Shown here one piece after another: positions 15,840 to 22,494 of a DNA stretch of 23,831 bases (its first letter is position 1; each line of letters begins with the position of its first letter). A model generated the notes under the pieces. The model searched no databases and had not been told where the DNA came from. It saw only the letters and a program-made list of their open reading frames with translations. Source of the DNA: Bacteroidales bacterium (GTDB taxonomy: Bacteria; Bacteroidota; Bacteroidia; Bacteroidales; Muribaculaceae). A program made the position numbers and the translations under genes. Location: assembly GCA_004552725.1 (NCBI GenBank), contig SFNM01000026.1:1-23831 (forward strand). The letters are read 5' to 3'.

Positions 15840-16283
15840 TCAAATATCCTTTTCGTGGATTTTGTCAAAGGTGTATTCATTTACTCCTTGCCCACTGTTA
15901 GGCAGCATTCCCATTCGATAGAGTGAACTTACGATGTATTCAAGTTTATGCAGTTCGCTCACAATATCTGTATCTTGCCCATTGTGGGTATATGTTTTGC
16001 CGTGTAACAAATGAAACAAAGCAACTTTAAGGGTTTCAGCATCCCTTAAAGAAATAGCTTTATCTTCTTTACCACTTAAAAGATTGAAACGAGTTTTTTC
16101 AAGTTCGGCAGAAAGATTATGTAGATTAATGGCAATCTTATCTGCCATTTCTTTAACTTGACCGTGAATATTCATATTTGTGGACTGGATCTGTTGGCAT
16201 AAGGTTTCTCCAAGAGATATTAGAGATGACCCTATGCCATACAAATACTCACTTATATGTTGCTCCATTTGGTTGTTATCCAT
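15840..16283 (-). CDS. AT-rich helical cargo protein, 147 aa
   Basis: A predicted all-helical soluble protein: residues 5-35 (HISEYLYGIGSSLISLGETL), a long second helix about 38-70 (VKEMADKIAINLHNLSAELEK), then LRDAETLKVALFHLLHG. No known motif or membrane segment. It is the first of three AT-rich genes and has its own -7 box just upstream (16305-16312). It may act as an oligomeric regulator or inhibitor, but there is no direct evidence. Confidence 0.6.
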   Translation of the reverse strand: MDNNQMEQHISEYLYGIGSSLISLGETLCQQIQSTNMNIHGQVKEMADKIAINLHNLSAELEKTRFNLLSGKEDKAISLRDAETLKVALFHLLHGKTYTHNGQDTDIVSELHKLEYIVSSLYRMGMLPNSGQGVNEYTFDKIHEKDI

Positions 16284-16304
16284 GATATTTTAAGTAATTA
16301 AGTA

Positions 16305-16312
16305 CAAAGTTA
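16305..16312 (-). promoter_or_regulatory. -7 element of a promoter for the cargo genes
   Basis: TAACTTTG on the minus strand, a full -7 match, with predicted start near 16300 and a 17-base leader. The -33 position (GTTC about 19 bases upstream) is poor and lacks the TGTCTTTT box, so these genes seem to be regulated apart from the virion genes. Confidence 0.45.
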
Positions 16313-16328
16313 CAAATAATTTTTGGAT

Positions 16329-17156
16329 TTAGAACCAGTAGCCGTGTGAGTCTTTCTTGTTTTCAAACTTGGGGGGCGAAAAGAGTTTTGCCGTGGCCGA
16401 TGTGTGCCACAGGCGGAACGCTCTGGGACGATAGCGAATGAAGTTCACTACGTCGCGCATACGATTGCCGTTGATAGGATTGCCTTGCAGGACTTCAACG
16501 ACCTGCGAGCGTATGGCTTGAACAACACGGCGTTGTTCACCCGACAGTGAACCGAGAAGATTGAGCAGTCGCAACTCCGACATTAGTTCCGGCGAGAAGT
16601 AATCCTCGGCGAGAGTCAGCTCGATGCCGACGGCACGAGAACGCAGTTCGACATACTTCTCCCAGCGACCCGAATTGTGGGAGCATAGCGTACATAGGTC
16701 GATGTTGGGGAACAATGTAGTGGCGAAGTAATGAGCCTGGGGAGTTTCGACCCAATCATCCTCGCCGGGCAGCAGCGATAGAGCTTGCTCTATTGCCCCG
16801 TCGCGAAGTTCTCTCATGCTTCCGATCAGGCGGTCAACGCGCTGTTTGGAAGCGGCGGCTACGGTGTTGGTGTTGACAACGCCGAAGCCGTTGGGTGTGA
16901 GAACCAAGTCGAGCGACGGCACTGCACGGTCAAGAGCCTCGGCTGCGACGAGCAGGCGCAGGGCTTCGACGAGTTCGGGATTGAGCGCGTCGATGTCGTT
17001 GAGCAGATCTGAACCTGTGAAGTTCTGCGCGACCCAAAACTCTGCGCTTTCAAGGTGAACCGTTATCTTGTCAAAGAGAGCGGTTTCACCGCTTACGGGC
17101 TTGATGCTGTGCGGCACATAGCGCATCAGCACCTCGTTGTCAGTTATTAGTTTCAT
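16329..17156 (-). CDS. Connector-like phage protein, possibly DUF6712 family, 275 aa
   Basis: It opens MKLITDNEVLMRYVPHS, an opening I associate, without certainty, with the Bacteroidales phage family DUF6712. The body is helical with long Leu/Ala/Glu/Arg helices (VEALRLLVAAEALDRAV, LRLLNLLGSLSGEQRRVVQAIRSQ). There is no membrane segment. The start overlaps the end of the portal gene by 17 bases, so production is coupled to the portal. Such a partner could be a head-tail adaptor or connector. The C-terminus (FRLWHTSATAKLFSPPKFENK) is basic and aromatic. Confidence 0.6.
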   Translation of the reverse strand: MKLITDNEVLMRYVPHSIKPVSGETALFDKITVHLESAEFWVAQNFTGSDLLNDIDALNPELVEALRLLVAAEALDRAVPSLDLVLTPNGFGVVNTNTVAAASKQRVDRLIGSMRELRDGAIEQALSLLPGEDDWVETPQAHYFATTLFPNIDLCTLCSHNSGRWEKYVELRSRAVGIELTLAEDYFSPELMSELRLLNLLGSLSGEQRRVVQAIRSQVVEVLQGNPINGNRMRDVVNFIRYRPRAFRLWHTSATAKLFSPPKFENKKDSHGYWF

Positions 17157-18495
17157 CGGCTGTTACGGTTTTAGCGTCGGCGTGTTCGTCGAGCGTGGTT
17201 AACTGGATAAAGGGGCACACGGGCTTTACGCCCTGCCAGCCGTTGAGTCGTATAATAATGCGATGCACGGTGAAAAGCAGGTCGTGATAAGGCTTTTGCA
17301 GGGCTTGGGCGATTGTGTAGAGTTCTCGCTTGTCGGAGCCGGAATTGTTTGTCTGCGCCTTGCCGGGCACCGAGCCGACAAGGTTGCTATGCACTCGCAT
17401 AGTAAAGCAGATCATGTTGACGGCTTCTTGGATGTCACTCTCCCAATCGCCGCCCTCCTTGGAGTCGTCAATCTTGTGGATGACGACATCGTGCTGCTCT
17501 TTGCCGTCGGGCGTGATGTAGAATGTGGAGAACCAGGCTTTGCCGCTGTTCTCCGCGCCGGTGAGGAAGTCGAGAATGCGCTGCTTCTCGCTGACGATGC
17601 GCTCCTGCTGCTTGCTGCGGTCGGTTATGCCCTCTGCACGGAAAATCGACTCCCAGTATTTGTTTGAAATCTCGATTTGGTATTTAATGGGAGCCGAGTT
17701 TTTGAGCTTGCTCTCCTTGGCGAGGCCGATGAGCTGCTTGATGTTGTACCACTTACCCCGGAACAGCGAACCGTAGTGAGGTATGGGGTAATAGGTGCTG
17801 TCCGTGGTCGGCACGCGAGTGAGCACGGCAAACTTGCGGCACTTCGACCGCTTGGCGAGCCTGTCTTGCAGGTCGCGCCACGGGCAGGACGGGTCAAGCA
17901 GTTCAATGACTTCGACGTCGCTCTCGTTGGGGATATACTTGCGCCAGTTGGCGTAGAGTATCTGCGGTATGCGTCCCGACTTGTCAGCGACGGCGAAGCG
18001 GCAGTAGCAAGCCTCCTTGCGAAGAAGCCGAACCACTTTCGTACCCTCGGCATTGAGGATTATGACGCTGACGGCAAAACCGAAATGCTTGAAGTCCTGG
18101 CAGACTCCGAGGAAGTACGAAGCCAAATCGTTGTCTAATTGGAAGTCTTCGACTTCCTGACGAGTGTTTAGTGACGAGCGACGAGTGACACCGCTCTCGT
18201 CACTGGTCTCTCGACTCTCGACTTCGCTTGTGTCGTAGACCAGTCCAGAACCATAGCAGATTTCTGCATTGAAGATTTGGCAGGTGGCGAGGGTTTCGTC
18301 GCGCTCGATAAGGTCGATAATATTGTACGGCATTTGATTGTCAGCGCCCCACGGCATATATTTGATATTGCCGAATGTCGAGGGCATTATGTCGCAGTCC
18401 TCGCGGAATACTGCGGCAGAGTTGACGGTAAATGCCGCCCTCGCGCTTACGCCGGGGATATTTTCGACCGATGAAAAAATAAGTTCTGATGTCAT
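17140..18495 (-). CDS. Phage portal protein, 451 aa
   Basis: The portal is the dodecameric ring at one head vertex through which DNA is packaged and leaves. The evidence is the early segment YMPWGADNQMPYNIIDLIERD (read in two parts, about 47-67), followed by TCQIFNAEICYGSGL, the usual portal opening in Bacteroidales phages. Later come a SKLKNSAPIKYQIEISNKYW block, a long helix-rich region near 280-310, VHSNLVGSVPGKAQTNN, and a terminal helix (LYTIAQALQKPYHDLLFTVHRII). The length is normal for the family. The gene lies 17 bases after the 76-aa gene and overlaps the next gene by 17 bases. The terminase gene usually found upstream is absent here. Confidence 0.75.
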   Translation of the reverse strand: MTSELIFSSVENIPGVSARAAFTVNSAAVFREDCDIMPSTFGNIKYMPWGADNQMPYNIIDLIERDETLATCQIFNAEICYGSGLVYDTSEVESRETSDESGVTRRSSLNTRQEVEDFQLDNDLASYFLGVCQDFKHFGFAVSVIILNAEGTKVVRLLRKEACYCRFAVADKSGRIPQILYANWRKYIPNESDVEVIELLDPSCPWRDLQDRLAKRSKCRKFAVLTRVPTTDSTYYPIPHYGSLFRGKWYNIKQLIGLAKESKLKNSAPIKYQIEISNKYWESIFRAEGITDRSKQQERIVSEKQRILDFLTGAENSGKAWFSTFYITPDGKEQHDVVIHKIDDSKEGGDWESDIQEAVNMICFTMRVHSNLVGSVPGKAQTNNSGSDKRELYTIAQALQKPYHDLLFTVHRIIIRLNGWQGVKPVCPFIQLTTLDEHADAKTVTADETNN

Positions 18496-18512
18496 ATTGG
18501 GAGAGGTTTATA

Positions 18513-18743
18513 TTAAAGGAAAACTTCGAGTCCGTTGATTTGGAAGATGCAGATGTCGCGTATGCGGCGCATCTCGCCGGAGGTGAGAAGTTTGACGTTT
18601 CGCCAGCCGCCATAGTAGTCGTATCGAAGCGATATGACGTTATGGAGGTGGAGTATGGAGCCGTCGCTTTTCCACACGGAAAGGTCGACGGGGTCGCCGC
18701 TGTTGAGCATTTGGCGAGCTGTGCTAATATGAACTCCGTTCAT
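18513..18743 (-). CDS. Small conserved-looking phage protein, 76 aa
   Basis: A compact protein (MNGVHISTARQMLNSGDPVDLSVWKSDGS in two parts, then LRYDYYGGWRNVKLLTSGEMRRIRD). It reads as a folded beta-rich domain. I do not recognise it. It lies 17 bases before the portal gene and is probably co-expressed. The left arm of the four-helix-bundle element touches its start codon, so the A-rich repeat (AATAAACC-ATG) serves as its ribosome-entry region. Confidence 0.65.
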   Translation of the reverse strand: MNGVHISTARQMLNSGDPVDLSVWKSDGSILHLHNVISLRYDYYGGWRNVKLLTSGEMRRIRDICIFQINGLEVFL

Positions 18744-18765
18744 GGTTTATTGGGTTTAGGAGTTT

Positions 18766-18793
18766 ATTGGTTTAGAAAAAATGCGTAACTTTG
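18766..18793 (+). promoter_or_regulatory. Promoter of the four-helix-bundle gene
   Basis: TAACTTTG (18786-18793) is a full -7 match. Nineteen bases upstream, GTTTA of the repeat arm stands where TTTG would be expected. The predicted start coincides with the ATG at 18798, so the mRNA would be leaderless. The element therefore carries its own expression signal. Confidence 0.55.
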
Positions 18794-18797
18794 TGCT

Positions 18798-19160
18798 ATG
18801 GAACAACAGTTTAGCTTTGAAAAACTTGCTGCGTGGCAAGAAGCCCGTGGCCTTGTAAAAGATATATATGCCTTGTTGGCAAAGTTTCCTCACGAGGAAC
18901 GGTATGCTCTTTGTGATCAAATTCGTAGAGCAGTAGTTTCCGTTCCCTCTAATATTGCTGAGGGTAGCGGAAGAATGTCTAAAAATGAGCAACGCCATTT
19001 TTATGAAATTGCTTACGGCTCTCTTATGGAAACTTATTGCCAACTTATTCTTGCAGTTGATTTGGGCTATTTGAATGAAGTCGAAATAGCCGCTATAAAG
19101 CAACGGATTTGGCACGCTGCCAAAGTGTTGAGTGCTTTGCGTAACAGTATCAAGGAATAA
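18798..19160 (+). CDS. Four-helix-bundle protein (23S rRNA intervening-sequence / S23 family), 120 aa
   Basis: The family forms small pentamer-type four-helix bundles; relatives are encoded in 23S rRNA intervening sequences, and the Avd accessory protein of diversity-generating retroelements is a distant relative. Signature segments are present: FEKLAAWQEARGLVKDIYALLAKFP, split as helix one (about 6-30), then CDQIRRAVVSVPSNIAEGSGR (about 39-59, read in two parts), then HFYEIAYGSLMETYCQLILA, and a final helix with HAAKVLSALRNSI. The conserved S-x-P-x-N-I-A-E-G turn is intact. It is the only clear plus-strand protein gene. No reverse transcriptase or variable repeat is seen, so Avd function is unlikely. 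Molecular role is unknown. Confidence 0.93.
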   Translation: MEQQFSFEKLAAWQEARGLVKDIYALLAKFPHEERYALCDQIRRAVVSVPSNIAEGSGRMSKNEQRHFYEIAYGSLMETYCQLILAVDLGYLNEVEIAAIKQRIWHAAKVLSALRNSIKE

Positions 19161-19194
19161 ACTCATAAACCAATAAACTTTATAAACCATACGA

Positions 19195-20310
19195 CTAAGA
19201 GAAACGCAAGTCGTATTCCTGAGTGAAAATGCCGGGCGATGCCGTCAAGCGGACAATGGCACGGTTGTCGGCATAACGCCAAGTGAACTTAACGGTGTTG
19301 GGCTTCTCGTCGCCGTCGTTCACCTCGCAGTGCGCATCTGTGATAAGCACCTGCTCAAAGAGATACGGCTCCGTATCGTCGCAGTCGTTAGGCACAAACC
19401 GCATTACCTCGTATGAGGTAAAGAGTTGGTCTATCCACTCGGCTTCGTCCGATGTGATAGTGCCCGACTGTACATCGTAGGTCTTTTTGGTGCTTTGGTT
19501 GTAAAACTGCGACCGCTGGTTGATGACCGCCAATGTGCGGTCAACCTCGGTCTTTGCCGTGGTAAAGTGTGGAATATGGGCGACATCCCACACGTTGAAG
19601 CAATTGCGGAACATAAAGCATTCCGCATCGCGGAGTGTGCGGTCGACGAAGCAGGTAACTGAGCGTTGGCCGCAAGTGACGGTAAAGTCGACTATCTCCC
19701 AAAGATAGTCAGCCGTCTGCGTGGAAGTGGCAACGGGTCTGATCATCGCCGACTGGCTGATGTTGACCTGCTGCACCCCTGCCGACGCGGCGGTAGCCGA
19801 GGAAGCGTTTATGTTTATAGAATTGCACTGTATCTCGCCCGTCGGGATATAGCGCACATGGAAGTTGACCTTGGTGTGGATATTTTCGCCAGCCTTGGCG
19901 AAAAGGAACAGTGAGGTTATCGTGTTGGCAGGAACTCGGCGCATCGTGAGCGTCGAAAGGAAGTTCTCTGCCAGGAATAGGTCTGTGTCGGTGCAGACGG
20001 TGAAGCGGTCGCAATACAGGGCGTGGACTGTGCAGGAGTCAACGACCGAGCCGCCCTCGTTGAGCAATGCGAGAGTGTAGTCGGCGTAATTGTAGGCCGC
20101 TGAACGCATATTGCACTCGATAAGCGAGCCGATGTCGTAGAGAAATACATTACCACCGTGAGCATAGTAACGCTCTTGGAGCACGACTATGCCGCCCGGC
20201 GCGGTAAGTTGCACATCGACGAAAGCGCCGTCGACGTGGATGCCCCACTCATCGTTGAGTGTGCAAGTGAGCGTTATGCCGGTTGGCTTATATGCGAAAC
20301 GATGTGCCAT
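19195..20310 (-). CDS. Virion-associated protein, probably tail or head decoration, 371 aa
   Basis: A soluble, beta-rich protein (ITLTCTLNDEWGIHVDGAFVD, split; VVLQERYYAHGGNVFLYDIG) with regular Thr/Val strands, aromatic residues and several cysteines, and no signal or membrane segment. I do not recognise the family. It heads the portal operon from late-type promoter 20436-20471, which makes a structural role likely. Its leader of about 120 bases is filled by a hairpin and the gene-less GTTTA element. The right arm of the four-helix-bundle element begins 4 bases beyond its stop. Confidence 0.55.
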   Translation of the reverse strand: MAHRFAYKPTGITLTCTLNDEWGIHVDGAFVDVQLTAPGGIVVLQERYYAHGGNVFLYDIGSLIECNMRSAAYNYADYTLALLNEGGSVVDSCTVHALYCDRFTVCTDTDLFLAENFLSTLTMRRVPANTITSLFLFAKAGENIHTKVNFHVRYIPTGEIQCNSININASSATAASAGVQQVNISQSAMIRPVATSTQTADYLWEIVDFTVTCGQRSVTCFVDRTLRDAECFMFRNCFNVWDVAHIPHFTTAKTEVDRTLAVINQRSQFYNQSTKKTYDVQSGTITSDEAEWIDQLFTSYEVMRFVPNDCDDTEPYLFEQVLITDAHCEVNDGDEKPNTVKFTWRYADNRAIVRLTASPGIFTQEYDLRFS

Positions 20311-20314
20311 ATAA

Positions 20315-20335
20315 ATTTAAGTTTTCAACTTAAAT
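20315..20335 (-). promoter_or_regulatory. Perfect hairpin just upstream of the 371-aa gene
   Basis: ATTTAAGTT (20327-20335, minus reading) and AACTTAAAT (20315-20323) form a 9-base-pair stem with a 3-base loop, ending 4 bases before the ATG. In the mRNA it would occupy the ribosome-entry region and could repress or gate translation. It also abuts the GTTTA element, so it may be part of its insertion. Confidence 0.55.
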
Positions 20336-20412
20336 GGTTTAAGGGTTAAAGTTTAAGGTTTAGGGGTTTAGCAAGGCATAAACTCATAAACTTCCTAAAC
20401 TCGATAAACCAT
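20334..20412. repeat. Gene-less (solo) GTTTA inverted-repeat element
   Basis: The left arm (20334-20371) is built of GTTTA units and begins ATGGTTTA. The right arm (20379-20412) ends TAAACCAT. They form an imperfect hairpin with a 7-base centre (about 20372-20378). Ends and unit type match the arms around the four-helix-bundle gene, and both right arms are followed by ACG. It looks like a miniature, gene-less relative of that element. A palindrome TACGCC-AAC-GGCGTA follows at 20412-20426. Confidence 0.7.
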
Positions 20413-20435
20413 ACGCCAACGGCGTATTTCCGGCA

Positions 20436-20471
20436 CGAAGTTACAAACGGGTGGTTGGGTGGGAAAAGACA
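20436..20471 (-). promoter_or_regulatory. Late-type promoter for the 371-aa gene and portal operon
   Basis: Minus-strand box TGTCTTTTC (20463-20471), 19 bases, then TAACTTCG (20436-20443), one base from TAnnTTTG. The predicted start near 20431 gives a leader of about 120 bases that includes the solo repeat element. Confidence 0.65.
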
Positions 20472-20521
20472 AACAAAAACTGACAGCAGCGTAGCAATGG
20501 GCGGTAGTGAACACGGAAAAT

Positions 20522-20539
20522 GGCTATCTTTCGATAACC
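20522..20539 (-). terminator. Terminator of the 66-aa gene
   Basis: On the minus strand GGTTATC pairs with GATAGCC around a GAAA tetraloop, followed by ATTTTCC. The U-G pair works only in minus-strand RNA, which fixes the direction. It lies about 28 bases beyond the stop at 20567. Confidence 0.65.
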
Positions 20540-20566
20540 ACCTCCGTTGTGGATTGGAGAGTCGGC

Positions 20567-20767
20567 TCAGGCAACGCCTTGAACCATTGTGTAGTCAGCG
20601 TCGGCTACCATTGAGGCTGCTATTTCCTGTGCCTCGTATTCGTCGTAGGCTTCTACATAAACGATTTCGCTTTCGCCGTCGAAGGTGATGACTTCTACCT
20701 GATATTCGCGGAGTTCGTTGCTTTCGTTGAAAGATGCGCGGGCTGAGAATGAAAATACTGCTGTCAT
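20567..20767 (-). CDS. Small hypothetical protein, 66 aa
   Basis: An acidic, compact protein (MTAVFSFSARASFNES, REYQVEVITFDGESEIVYVEA, split in the fold, then YDEYEAQEIAASMVADADY). It reads as a two- or three-stranded sheet followed by one helix, and is similar in style to small conserved proteins of Bacteroidales mobile elements. I do not recognise a family. It has a long leader of type I and a GAAA-loop terminator, so it seems to be a single-gene unit. Confidence 0.65.
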   Translation of the reverse strand: MTAVFSFSARASFNESNELREYQVEVITFDGESEIVYVEAYDEYEAQEIAASMVADADYTMVQGVA

Positions 20768-20844
20768 GATTTTGAAGTTTTTGTGGGTTTGACTTTCGCG
20801 CCGGGGCGCGTTTAATTTTTACGCTGCAATCAGACGGTGGTGAA

Positions 20845-20905
20845 ATATCGTGCAAGTCGAGAGCAGAGCCAAGCTTGCTTGAGCTATGCCGAGCGCAGCC
20901 GATAT
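20845..20905 (+). repeat. 61-base covarying hairpin repeat, copy A
   Basis: The outer stem is ATATCG/CGATAT and the inner stem CAAG-CTTG-CTTG (20870-20881), with the constant parts GAGAGCAGAGC and AGCTATGCCGAGCGCAGCC. This copy lies in the leader of the 66-aa gene. From memory similar sequences are scattered in Bacteroidales genomes, so it may be a REP-like host repeat. Confidence 0.75.
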
Positions 20906-20945
20906 TCACGGAGCTAATGTCCGAGCGTACACAAGGATTACACAG

Positions 20946-21035
20946 AATATTTTTTACCCTCGCGGCGAAGAAAAATTTTGTGGTCTTGCGCCCTAAATTT
21001 TTTCAAAAATATTTTGAGTAACGTGCTTGTCCTTG
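20946..21035 (-). promoter_or_regulatory. AT-rich dyad and conserved block upstream of the 66-aa gene (leader type I)
   Basis: AATATTTTT (20946-20954) pairs with AAAAATATT (21005-21013), and AAAAATTT (20971-20978) with AAATTTTTT (20995-21003). The block at 20991-21035 repeats that at 9458-9502. TATTTTTG (21004-21011, minus) fits a -7 box, with predicted start near 20999 and a leader of about 230 bases. The -33 region (CAAGG) is not the standard one. Confidence 0.5.
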
Positions 21036-21148
21036 TGCCGACCGAATGGGAGGATAGCCGGCAGCCGCCGTAAATTTGCGGCAGGAAAAATAAATGTGCT
21101 CCGAGCGTATCAGAAAGTCGAGCCTACATAAGACTGGTGCGAGCACAA

Positions 21149-21210
21149 TTTTCGTGCAAGCCGAGAGCAGAGCCAAACTTGTTTGAGCTATGCCGAGGCG
21201 CAGCCGAAAA
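21149..21210 (+). repeat. Covarying hairpin repeat, copy B
   Basis: The outer stem is TTTTCG/CGAAAA and the inner stem CAAA-CTTG-TTTG (21174-21185). Both stems differ from copy A yet still pair. Constant segments are retained, with one extra G (GAGGCGCAG). Confidence 0.75.
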
Positions 21211-21536
21211 TGGGCGTATAACGCCAAAATCCTGACGGCTTTATGTGGTGCGGCTTGCCGCCATTCTCAGTCTGCTCATCTGAAAGTGACGCACTCCATA
21301 CCGATGACTATAAGGTGAAGTCAATCGCCCGACTGCTAAAGCACCACTGCTTTATAGAAGCCTACGACATAGAAACGAGGCTACGATAATTGCCAATGGT
21401 GCCGACGCGACTTACGCCTATGATACGGCTTGCCCTGCCGACTCCCCCACAACCGAGGTTAACGATGATATTAGACATTAGTGGAGCGGTAGCCCATTGC
21501 CGATGCCTACCTATGTGCCCGAAGGTGCCAAAAGAA

Positions 21537-21597
21537 CAATCGTGCCAGTCGAGAGCAGAGCCACGCTTGCGTGAGCTATGCCGAGCGCAGCCGATTG
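21537..21597 (+). repeat. Covarying hairpin repeat, copy C
   Basis: The outer stem is CAATCG/CGATTG and the inner stem CACG-CTTG-CGTG (21562-21573), again with changes on both sides that keep pairing. It lies 65 bases beyond the stop of the 92-aa gene. Confidence 0.75.
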
Positions 21598-21612
21598 AAG
21601 GCGAACGCCAAA

Positions 21613-21640
21613 CTCCCTCGACCTTCACAGGCAGAGGGAG
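21613..21640 (-). terminator. Terminator-like hairpin after the 92-aa gene
   Basis: CTCCCTC (21613-21619) and GAGGGAG (21634-21640) form a perfect 7-base-pair stem 21 bases beyond the stop at 21662. The minus side continues TTTGGCG, a short T-tract. Confidence 0.45.
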
Positions 21641-21661
21641 CATGACAGCATTATTCCGATG

Positions 21662-21940
21662 TTATCTTTGTGACTGATAATCGGCGTGAACAAGTCGGAA
21701 GCTCGGCTGATTTTCAGGTGTGACGGTCATAATGGCCGAGAAGTCGTTGAGTTCAGCCCAGGCGAGAATTTTCTCGAAATTCCAGAGCGTGTTGTCATAC
21801 TTGTTCTTGGGGGCCACGATGATGATGTTGTCGCGGTCATCGGGGACGAGAGCGTCGATGTGGAAGCATTCGTGCTTCTCCGTGCCGTTTACGATAGCCA
21901 TAAGGCTCTTGGCTCGTCTTATTAAAGTTTGTCGTTCCAT
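21662..21940 (-). CDS. Hypothetical protein, 92 aa
   Basis: A soluble protein beginning MERQTLIRRAKSLMAIV, then EKHECFHIDALVPDDRDNIII and VAPKNKYDNTLWNFEKILAWAE, which suggests an alpha/beta fold. I do not recognise the family. Its upstream region (about 247 bases from the predicted start near 22187) contains a structured leader that is paralogous to that of the 94-aa gene, although the two proteins are not similar. A late-type promoter variant lies at 22192-22227. Confidence 0.65.
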   Translation of the reverse strand: MERQTLIRRAKSLMAIVNGTEKHECFHIDALVPDDRDNIIIVAPKNKYDNTLWNFEKILAWAELNDFSAIMTVTPENQPSFRLVHADYQSQR

Positions 21941-21964
21941 AGTGAAAATATATTGTGGAGTTAT

Positions 21965-22118
21965 GTAAAGGAATAGCCCTTTTACGCTGCCCGAAAAGTG
22001 CCGATGAGCCGACTATGAAGCAAGGGTGATTACGGCTTTGCAGGTACGAAAAGCCGGGGAACGCGGTGCGCACACCTGCCCTTGATGTTCGGTGAAGCGG
22101 TAATAACTTTGCGGGGTA
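21965..22118 (-). promoter_or_regulatory. Structured leader of the 92-aa gene (type II)
   Basis: Next to the gene, GTAAAGG (21965-21971) pairs with CCTTTTAC (21978-21985). Further out, CGGCTTT (22033-22039) pairs with AAAGCCG (22050-22056). The loop GCAGGT (22040-22045) is complementary to ACCTGC (22074-22079), which predicts a pseudoknot. The paralogous leader at 22801-22955 keeps all three with changed stem bases. It may regulate translation of the gene. Confidence 0.6.
22082..22111 (+). promoter_or_regulatory. Possible plus-strand promoter inside the type II leader
   Basis: TTG (22082-22084), 19 bases, then TAACTTTG (22104-22111). The same layout exists in the second leader (22920-22949), with base changes only in the spacer. 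It would give a transcript whose 5' end is antisense to the leader of the 92-aa gene. Confidence 0.45.
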
Positions 22119-22191
22119 AAAGCGGCAGTCCATAACCCACAATATCGCAATGGCGACACCTTGACAACTTGACGAGCCGGTAAGACTGGTG

Positions 22192-22227
22192 CGAAATTAC
22201 GGAGGAAGCACACCGATGTAAAAGACG
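22192..22227 (-). promoter_or_regulatory. Late-type promoter variant for the 92-aa gene
   Basis: Minus-strand box CGTCTTTTA (22219-22227), 19 bases, then TAATTTCG (22192-22199). The first base of the box differs from the other family members. The predicted start is near 22187. Confidence 0.55.
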
Positions 22228-22494
22228 CTCGCCGATATGACAGCGACCTATACGAATAGCCCCCAAGACAACTCGCTCGATGACGCAGTGAGCCTTGGCA
22301 CTCGACGCAGCCATTGACCCATTCACACATCAGCCGAGCGACGGCGACGCCGATTGGCACAAAGAAGATGCCACTGTCGCTCCAGCCGTGGAGGTCGAGG
22401 GAGTTGAGCCGTGGTTTCAGCCCGGTGACAATATAGAAAGTCCTCGGATCTGCGAGAGTTCCGAGGACTGACTTGCGGCTTCTGCGATGTACAG
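22228..22494. other. Short non-coding spacer
   Basis: I see no gene. GC-rich sequence with small inverted repeats ends in the hairpin at 22439-22469. Confidence 0.5.
22439..22469 (-). terminator. Terminator of the 94-aa gene
   Basis: AGTCCTCGGA (22439-22448) and TCCGAGGACT (22460-22469) form a perfect 10-base-pair stem 25 bases beyond the stop at 22495, followed on the minus strand by TTTCTATATT. It resembles the hairpin at 23281-23308. Confidence 0.6.

Larger units (their letters stand above)
18742..19190 (+). mobile_element. Intervening-sequence-like element with terminal inverted GTTTA repeats
   Basis: The left arm (18742-18775) and right arm (19161-19190) are inverted copies: both begin with ATGGTTTAT from the outside and share AGTTTATTGGTTTA. 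The left arm has one extra repeat unit. Between them lies only a promoter and the four-helix-bundle gene. Bacterial 23S rRNA intervening sequences have the same plan, a S23-type gene between arms that form a stem. The element is inserted between two late genes on the opposite strand. A gene-less relative lies at 20334-20412. No transposase is present, so movement, if any, uses another machinery. Confidence 0.65.
21036..21661. other. Non-coding spacer carrying hairpin repeats B and C
   Basis: There is no believable gene. It contains hairpin repeats B and C and a terminator-like stem at 21613-21640. TAAATTTG (about 21071-21078) sits 35 bases after the conserved CCTTG of the type I block, the same distance as TAACTTTG at 9538, so a plus-strand promoter is possible but lacks a -33 box. 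Confidence 0.45.

Noticed and set aside
18798..19160. Diversity-generating retroelement centred on the four-helix-bundle (Avd-like) gene
   Set aside because: No reverse transcriptase gene is present and no template/variable repeat pair with A-specific changes was seen in the tail fibre or elsewhere.
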